From: Prolixibacteraceae bacterium
GTDB taxonomy: Bacteria > Bacteroidota > Bacteroidia > Bacteroidales > Prolixibacteraceae
Assembly (NCBI GenBank): GCA_025355875.1
Contig: JANXYV010000045.1
Coordinates: forward strand, 32,300 to 96,299
DNA length: 64,000 nucleotides
Direction of reading: 5' to 3'
Under the pieces are notes generated by a model that was not told the DNA's origin, searched no databases, and was given only the letters and a program-made list of their open reading frames with translations. Position numbers and translations under genes: made by a program. Of the stretch, positions 58,779-64,000 are shown in pieces (position 1 is the first letter of the stretch; every line of letters begins with the position of its first letter).

Positions 58779-60146
58779 TTGCCTGTCGAATTCAAGAACC
58801 GCATCAAAAGCCAGTTTCCAACTGATTTTGAACAATTTATCGAAGCTATCGATCAGCCACCAGCTATCAGTTTACGAACCAATCCAAGAAAATTCAAATT
58901 ACCAATGTCTTCGCAACGAATTCCCTGGTGCGAAACCGGAACTTTCCTGACCGAAAGACCTTCGTTTACCCTCGACCCAATATTTCATTCCGGAGCCTAT
59001 TACGTTCAGGAAGCCAGTTCGATGTTTCTGGAACAGGCTTTCCGACAAATTGAACATGCCAACAACCGGATTGTTTTGGATTTGTGTGCAGCTCCCGGGG
59101 GAAAATCGACTCATTTACTCAGCTTGCTCGGCAGCAGCGATTTGTTGGTTGCCAACGAAGTCATCCGCTCAAGGATATCGGTTCTGGACGAAAATATCCG
59201 GAAATGGGGGCATCAAAACGTGGTGGTTTGCAGCAACGATCCGGCTTATTTCAACGCTTTGGAGGGAATGTTTGATATCATTGTGGTGGATGCACCCTGT
59301 TCGGGCGAAGGACTTTTTAGACGTGATCCAACCGCAATCAATCATTGGTCGGTTGATACAACCAACCTGTGCGCCACCCGTCAGCGCCGCATTCTAGCAA
59401 ATATCTGGCCAACACTGAAAGCCGATGGTTATTTGATTTACAGCACTTGCACCTTCAATCCGGAAGAAAATGAAGAAAACCTGAGGTGGCTCGCTGAAAA
59501 CAATGAAATCGAAAGTCTCCGGATTCCTATTGAAGAAGATTGGGGTATTCAGGAAATGGAAATGAATGGATTGTATGGTTACCGTTTTCTTCCACACAAA
59601 ATTAAAGGAGAAGGTTTTTTCCTGACCCTGGTTCGTAAAAAAGATGGCAGCGACTCCTTCCCGATTCCTAAGAAAATTAAGTTACGGCTTGAAAGGATGC
59701 CTAAGCAATTTGCAGAGATCAGAAATTGGCTCAATACGAAGGAATCGGAGTTTCTCGTAAAAAGTGAATTCCTGATTGCCTTTCCAGAAGATAAAACTCC
59801 CATACTGAATGTATTGATGGAACAACTTCGCATCATCAATTTTGGTTTGATCTTGGCCCAGTTCAAGAAAAACGATCTGCTTCCTGTACATACTTTTGCA
59901 CTTTCGGTCGATCGTAATCCCGAAATATTTCAAACAGTAGAACTGGATTTGCGTGATGCTTTGATTTTCCAGAAAAAGGATGAAATTCGGATCAATTCGA
60001 CGTCCAAAGACTGGCTCCTGGTTCAATATCAGGACGTGCCGCTTGGCTTTGTAAAAAACCTTGGAAATCGCGTCAACAACTACTTTCCAAAAGAATGGCG
60101 GATCCGAATGGCATTGCCGGAATTGCCACAACCGTGGTATCTTTAA
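58779..60146 (+). CDS. RsmF/NOL1-NOP2-sun type rRNA m5C methyltransferase
   Basis: 455 residues if started at TTG 58779; no ATG fits the family N-terminus (LPVEFKNRIKSQFP), so TTG is chosen. SAM-binding motif IVLDLCAAPGGKSTHL (98-113), catalytic motifs DAPCSGEGLFRR (Cys174) and IYSTCTFNPEEN (Cys224), and a C-terminal PUA-like/RsmF module. Methylates cytosine in 16S rRNA, as in YebU/RsmF. Divergent from cysH with only about 30 bases between starts. Confidence 0.9.
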   Translation: MPVEFKNRIKSQFPTDFEQFIEAIDQPPAISLRTNPRKFKLPMSSQRIPWCETGTFLTERPSFTLDPIFHSGAYYVQEASSMFLEQAFRQIEHANNRIVLDLCAAPGGKSTHLLSLLGSSDLLVANEVIRSRISVLDENIRKWGHQNVVVCSNDPAYFNALEGMFDIIVVDAPCSGEGLFRRDPTAINHWSVDTTNLCATRQRRILANIWPTLKADGYLIYSTCTFNPEENEENLRWLAENNEIESLRIPIEEDWGIQEMEMNGLYGYRFLPHKIKGEGFFLTLVRKKDGSDSFPIPKKIKLRLERMPKQFAEIRNWLNTKESEFLVKSEFLIAFPEDKTPILNVLMEQLRIINFGLILAQFKKNDLLPVHTFALSVDRNPEIFQTVELDLRDALIFQKKDEIRINSTSKDWLLVQYQDVPLGFVKNLGNRVNNYFPKEWRIRMALPELPQPWYL

Positions 60147-60244
60147 GTTCAACGTTACGCGATACGGGTTGCGGGTTTCGAGTTAGAAACAACACGTATC
60201 CCGAATCTCGGAACCCGAAACATTGTATCTGCTCCTGCGACTGA

Positions 60245-61531
60245 TTACTGATCACTTTTCCCTATCCGGTATAGGAACTTATCGGTCCTGAAAATAATAT
60301 TATCGCGAACAATGGCAGGTGTTGCTTTTACTATTCCTGACAACTGATTTTCGGCCACCAGTTGAAAAGTCAATCCCGGTTTGATTACATAGGTTTTCCC
60401 TTTCAGGCTGAATAAATAAATATTTCCGGAGGCATACAAAACCGAAGCATTAAAAAGGTCATTCAGCTTTTCTTTCCAGACCACTGTTCCGGTCCGGGCA
60501 TTCAGGCAGGTTATCATTCCACGCTCATGAACCATATAGATCAGGCTATCCACAATGACCGGCGTTGTAATTTGGGGCACATCAACATCCACTTCCCAGG
60601 GAACTTTTATCTTAGTCACATCACCGGTTCCGGTCGGATCGACTGCCAGTAACCGGGCATAAAACGGACTTCCGTCTTTCGGAAGCATCCAGCCCGAATT
60701 GACATAAACCATTCCATTATAACTCAAAGGCATGCTCACTGTTGAATCGTCGCCATAAAACACCCGCCAGATTTCCTTCCCAGTTTCCGGTTCATACGCA
60801 ATGGCAAGCTGCGAACCATTGCTGATCAACTGATCTTTGCCTTTGACATTTACCACGATGGGTGTACAATAGGCTTTTCTCGAGACCGGTTCAATATTGT
60901 CGTAAAACTCCCTCGGGCGATCGGTCTTCCAAATGGTTTTCCCGGTGTGTTTATCCAGCGCAATGAGGTACTGAACATCGGTCCCTTCGATGTGCAAAAT
61001 GAGAAGGTTTTTATAAAGAAATGCTGATGAAGCTGCGCCCTGCATGTGATCGCAATTCAGGTCGGTGCGCGTCCAAACGATTTCAAAAGTTCGGGTATCG
61101 ACACAGGCCGTTCCATAAGTTCCGAAATGGACATAAACAAAACCGTCTTCGATGCACGGAGTCGAAGTTGCATAACTGTTTGTTGGATGAATGTGCTGAA
61201 CCGAATCGGGTTTGAAAAGCATAAGCTCTTTCAGTATTTTTCCGGAATTAAAATCGGTGCAAACTGCAAACAGTTCCTTTCCGTTTTCCGTGGCTGAACT
61301 CGTCCAGATTTGATCACCAAAAACGACCGGAGACGACCATGCGACTCCACGAATAGCAATTTTCCACAAAATATTGGAAGTTTCGCTCCAGTGTACCGGA
61401 GCGTCAATACTCACAGAGTGTCCGTCGAGATTGCTTCCACGCAGATGTGTCCAGTTTTCCTGAGTTTGAGCCAGTATTCCAAAGGAAAATGAAATAATAA
61501 GGTAAATAATCAGGCTTAGTTTTCGGATCAT
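60245..61531 (-). CDS. Secreted PQQ-type beta-propeller protein
   Basis: 428 residues. Signal peptide (IIYLIISFSFGILAQTQ) and PQQ-like propeller repeats with WxxxxDxxTGxxxW character (LIALDKHTGKTIWKTDRP; CLNARTGTVVWKEKLND; AYEPETGKEIWRVFYGDD). The N-terminal NWTHLRGSNLDGHS is typical of Bacteroidota 'outer membrane protein assembly BamB-like' propellers, often beside polysaccharide or sulfatase genes. No enzyme residues for quinoprotein activity seen. Confidence 0.88.
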   Translation of the reverse strand: MIRKLSLIIYLIISFSFGILAQTQENWTHLRGSNLDGHSVSIDAPVHWSETSNILWKIAIRGVAWSSPVVFGDQIWTSSATENGKELFAVCTDFNSGKILKELMLFKPDSVQHIHPTNSYATSTPCIEDGFVYVHFGTYGTACVDTRTFEIVWTRTDLNCDHMQGAASSAFLYKNLLILHIEGTDVQYLIALDKHTGKTIWKTDRPREFYDNIEPVSRKAYCTPIVVNVKGKDQLISNGSQLAIAYEPETGKEIWRVFYGDDSTVSMPLSYNGMVYVNSGWMLPKDGSPFYARLLAVDPTGTGDVTKIKVPWEVDVDVPQITTPVIVDSLIYMVHERGMITCLNARTGTVVWKEKLNDLFNASVLYASGNIYLFSLKGKTYVIKPGLTFQLVAENQLSGIVKATPAIVRDNIIFRTDKFLYRIGKSDQ

Positions 61532-61568
61532 GTTTTAGGTTTTAGTTCAGCAGAATGAATTATGCACA

Positions 61569-63023
61569 TTACCTGATATTTTCAAGCACATCAACCAGCA
61601 GTTTCCAGAATTTATCCACGGTTTCGATATCGATTCGTTCACCAGGCGAATGGGCTCCGCGAATGGTTGGACCAAAGGAAACCATGTCGAGTTCAGGATA
61701 TTTTTCGAGGAAGAGGCCACATTCCAATCCGGCGTGAATCGACTTAACCAGTGGTTCGTTCCCAAAAAGTTTTTTATACGAATCGGCAGTGATTTTAGCC
61801 ACAAGCGAATCTGGATTAGGCGTCCAGCCGGGATAACCTTCAGAATGTGAAACTGTAACGCCAGCCAGCATCATTGCAGATTCAACCATTTCGGCGGCCA
61901 TTTGCTTGCGGCTGTCAATTTCGCTGCGCTGACTGGTAACCAGCACAATTTCATTTTCGCCGGAAAATTTGACAGAAGCCAGGTTCGACGAGGTTTCTAC
62001 CATGCCAATCATCCGGCTGCTCATTTCCAGAACCCCATGAGGACAAGCTGCAATCAGTTTCAGCAAGCGGCCCTGAGTATCCCGATCCATGATATATTCA
62101 GGCAAAAGAACTGATTGATGAAGCATTTTCAGTTTTGGCTCTGCATATTCAAATTCAAATTCCATCTCTGAAGCAAAAACATTCCATTCCACAATCAGGC
62201 TTTCCTTTTGAGAATGAGGAACCACAACTACCGAAAAAGCTTCGCGCGCAATGGCATTCCGGAGGTTTCCGCCATTAAAATCAGCAATCCGCAAATCAAA
62301 AAGTTTCGAGGCGTCAATCAAAAATCGGTTCAGGATTTTATTGGCATTCCCCCGGTTTTTGTGAATATCATCTCCTGAATGTCCGCCGATAAGGCCCTGA
62401 ATCTCCAATTTTGCTGCAAACGAACCTGCAGGCAATGACTCCGGAATATATTTTAAGGTACCTACAGTATCAATGCCTCCGGCACATCCGATAAACAATT
62501 CACCCTCATCTTCCGAATCCAGGTTGAGCAAAATATTTCCATGGATAAAACCTGGTTCAAGTCCAAAAGCTCCGGAAAGTCCGGTCTCTTCATCAACCGT
62601 AAAAAGACATTCAAGCGGACCATGCGATAAATCAGTTGCCGTGAGAACGGCCATTTGCGCTGCCATACCGATTCCATCATCGGAGCCTAATGTTGTTCCT
62701 TCGGCCATTACCCAACCATCTGAGATAAAGGGCTTTATTGGATCGATTTCGAAATTATGCACCGTTTCGTTATTCTTTTCGCAAACCATGTCAACATGCG
62801 ATTGGAGAATAACTACCTGATCCTTTTCTCTTCCAGAAGTTGCCGGTTTGCTGATCAAGAGATTTCCAATTTCATCCTGACACGCTTTCAATCCATTCCT
62901 TTCGGCAAAATCGCGCAGAAACCGAATGATCTTTTCTTCTTTCTTTGAAGGCCGTGGTATCTGGCAAATCTCTTCAAAATAACTCCAAAGAGGTTGTGGT
63001 GATAAGCTTTTCAATCCGCTCAT
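61569..63023 (-). CDS. pepD: Aminoacyl-histidine dipeptidase (PepD)
   Basis: 484 residues, normal length. Zinc M20 peptidase: VILQSHVDMVCEKNNETVHN (metal His and Asp), GTTLGSDDGIGMAAQMAVLT, LECLFTVDEETGLSGAFGLE (catalytic Glu), NLDSEDEGELFIGCAGG, and SIHAGLECGLFLEKYPELDM. Cleaves Xaa-His and other dipeptides. Confidence 0.96.
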   Translation of the reverse strand: MSGLKSLSPQPLWSYFEEICQIPRPSKKEEKIIRFLRDFAERNGLKACQDEIGNLLISKPATSGREKDQVVILQSHVDMVCEKNNETVHNFEIDPIKPFISDGWVMAEGTTLGSDDGIGMAAQMAVLTATDLSHGPLECLFTVDEETGLSGAFGLEPGFIHGNILLNLDSEDEGELFIGCAGGIDTVGTLKYIPESLPAGSFAAKLEIQGLIGGHSGDDIHKNRGNANKILNRFLIDASKLFDLRIADFNGGNLRNAIAREAFSVVVVPHSQKESLIVEWNVFASEMEFEFEYAEPKLKMLHQSVLLPEYIMDRDTQGRLLKLIAACPHGVLEMSSRMIGMVETSSNLASVKFSGENEIVLVTSQRSEIDSRKQMAAEMVESAMMLAGVTVSHSEGYPGWTPNPDSLVAKITADSYKKLFGNEPLVKSIHAGLECGLFLEKYPELDMVSFGPTIRGAHSPGERIDIETVDKFWKLLVDVLENIR

Positions 63024-63075
63024 TATTTTATGTTATTTGACTGTTTAAACTTCTTGAGAAACGGAACAAACGGAA

Positions 63076-63855
63076 TCATATTCTTTCCAGGCGTTTGGCC
63101 TCATCCCAAATTTCATCCATTTCGGCCAGACTCATTTTCTTCAAGTCAATACCTTTTTGCAAAGTCTGGCTTTCCAGAAAATTGAAACGTTTGATAAACT
63201 TCAGGTTCGTGCGTTCCAAGGCTGTTTCAGGATCAACTCCGTATAGCCGCGCAGCATTGACCATGGCAAAAAACAAGTCGCCGAATTCGCCTTCGATTTT
63301 ATCCTGATCAACCTGGTCAATCTCAACACTCAGTTCATTGATCTCTTCTTTCACCTTGTCCCACACCTGCTCTTTGTATTCCCAGTCGAACCCTACCCCA
63401 CTGGCTTTTTCCTGAATGCGGTTGGCTTTCACCAAAGCTGGCATGGCCGCCGGAACGCCTTCCAAAACGCGTTTGTTTCCACCTTTTTCCTTCAATTTCA
63501 GGGTTTCCCAGTTTTGCTCCACTTCGCGGGCGTTGGCCACATCCACTTCTCCAAATACATGAGGATGGCGGTAAACCAGCTTTTCGTTGATGGAATTCAG
63601 CACATCGGCCATGTCGAAAGCGCCTTTTTCAGAACCGATTTTGGCATAAAAGACGATGTGCAGCATCAGGTCGCCCAATTCCTTTTTGATGCCATTCAAA
63701 TCATTGTTCAGGATGGCATCGGCCAATTCGTAGGTTTCTTCAATCGTCAATTTCCGGAGCGATTCGAGGGTCTGCTCTTTGTCCCACGGGCATTTCGCGC
63801 GCAATTCATCCATGATCTCCAGCAAGCGGGCAAATGCTTCCAATTTTTCTTTCAT
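63076..63855 (-). CDS. mazG: Nucleoside triphosphate pyrophosphohydrolase MazG
   Basis: 259 residues, with two MazG-type halves: CPWDKEQTLESLRKLTIEET followed by YELADAIL (EExxELxDA), and KKELGDLMLHIVFYAKIG; second half EINELSVEIDQVDQDKIEG then EFGDLFFAMVNAAR. Hydrolyses NTPs to NMPs, clearing aberrant nucleotides. Length as in full-length MazG. Confidence 0.95.
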   Translation of the reverse strand: MKEKLEAFARLLEIMDELRAKCPWDKEQTLESLRKLTIEETYELADAILNNDLNGIKKELGDLMLHIVFYAKIGSEKGAFDMADVLNSINEKLVYRHPHVFGEVDVANAREVEQNWETLKLKEKGGNKRVLEGVPAAMPALVKANRIQEKASGVGFDWEYKEQVWDKVKEEINELSVEIDQVDQDKIEGEFGDLFFAMVNAARLYGVDPETALERTNLKFIKRFNFLESQTLQKGIDLKKMSLAEMDEIWDEAKRLERI

Positions 63856-63891
63856 CTTTATTGAATTAACTTTCTAAGATCAACAATCGGT

Positions 63892-64000
63892 TCATTTACG
63901 GATTTCCCATGGACTTATGATATCCAATCCGGTAATGTTTTTGAAGTCTTCTATATTTCGGGTAAGCAATGCGAGTCCATAAACCATAGCTGTGGCAGCG
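63892..64000 (-). CDS. PIN-domain (VapC-like) protein, 5' part off-window
   Basis: The minus-strand frame is open from the window end to the TGA at 63892 and reads AATAMVYGLALLTRNIEDFK followed by NITGLDIISPWEIRK. This is the C-terminal end of PIN toxins, with the conserved TRNxxDF motif. Only 35 residues are in view, so antitoxin and start are unknown. Confidence 0.75.
   Translation of the reverse strand, partial: AATAMVYGLALLTRNIEDFKNITGLDIISPWEIRK

Noticed and set aside
58696..58950. 84-residue plus-strand ORF at the start of the methyltransferase gene
   Set aside because: Different frame from the methyltransferase, overlaps both cysH and the conserved methyltransferase N-terminus.
60155..60225. 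GGGTTGCGGGTTTCGAG / CTCGGAACCCGAAAC segment as a further palindromic repeat family
   Set aside because: Arms pair only partly and there is one copy in the window; noted but not called.
1..64000. CRISPR arrays, rRNA and tRNA genes
   Set aside because: No regularly spaced direct repeats, rRNA or tRNA cloverleaf was seen apart from the tmRNA; a covariance-model search would be decisive.

Overview
The window is a Bacteroidota chromosome segment. Evidence for this is a GldF/GldG-type gliding ABC transporter, promoters of the TTTG-N19-TAnnTTTG type, a tmRNA tag ending in NYALAA, and SusD-era style secreted carbohydrate enzymes. Order Bacteroidales/Marinilabiliales is my best guess but is not proven. 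About two thirds (1 to about 41.2 kb) is a tailed-phage prophage integrated at the 3' end of ssrA (tmRNA). The last 23 kb is ordinary chromosome, almost all on the minus strand.

Prophage layout. At 1-2 kb lies a diversity-generating retroelement (DGR): two tandem paralogous target genes (the first cut by the window edge), each with a variable repeat, one shared template repeat, and a DGR-type reverse transcriptase. Every difference between the template and either variable repeat falls on a template adenine. At 2-7 kb are small early genes and a Toprim primase-helicase. At 7.3-7.6 kb is a gene-free AT-rich stretch full of TTTGTAA/TTACAAA words. At 7.7-15.3 kb are ClpP-like head protease, major capsid, a tube/decoration candidate, a PLD-like protein and the terminase subunits. 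At 15.3-20 kb is a cargo island: ArdC-N-like protein, HicAB toxin-antitoxin, a lipoprotein, and a divergent RHH/KilA-N regulatory pair. At 20.2-24.6 kb are portal and connector/tail-completion genes. At 24.6-25.7 kb is a second small cargo pair with a retropepsin/SEC-C protein. At 25.8-37.5 kb are tape measure, distal tail proteins and two large adhesin-like proteins (FISUMP-type and BspA-type leucine-rich). At 37.5-39.7 kb is the lysis cassette. At 39.8-41.1 kb is the integrase on the minus strand. The long tape measure and the lack of sheath genes suggest a siphovirus. The left prophage end is outside the window.

The prophage is peppered with short palindromic repeats of two main families (A, TCGACAAGCTCAG-like; B, CTCCCC/GGGGAG-like). 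Several lie inside structural genes in frame and add short peptides. I saw none in the host flank, which has its own intergenic GTCATT-rich repeat (three copies).

Host flank: FAH-family hydrolase, DnaQ-like exonuclease, GH43-like secreted enzyme, dnaN, a fused gldF-gldG gene, a two-gene AAA-ATPase/Toprim cassette that looks like a phage-defence module, lpxB, a membrane protein, surE, a lipoprotein resembling a GH127 C-terminus, MATE and MFS transporters, YccF, CysH-type reductase, RsmF-like rRNA methyltransferase, a PQQ-type beta-propeller protein, PepD dipeptidase, MazG, and the end of a PIN-domain (VapC-like) gene at the right edge.
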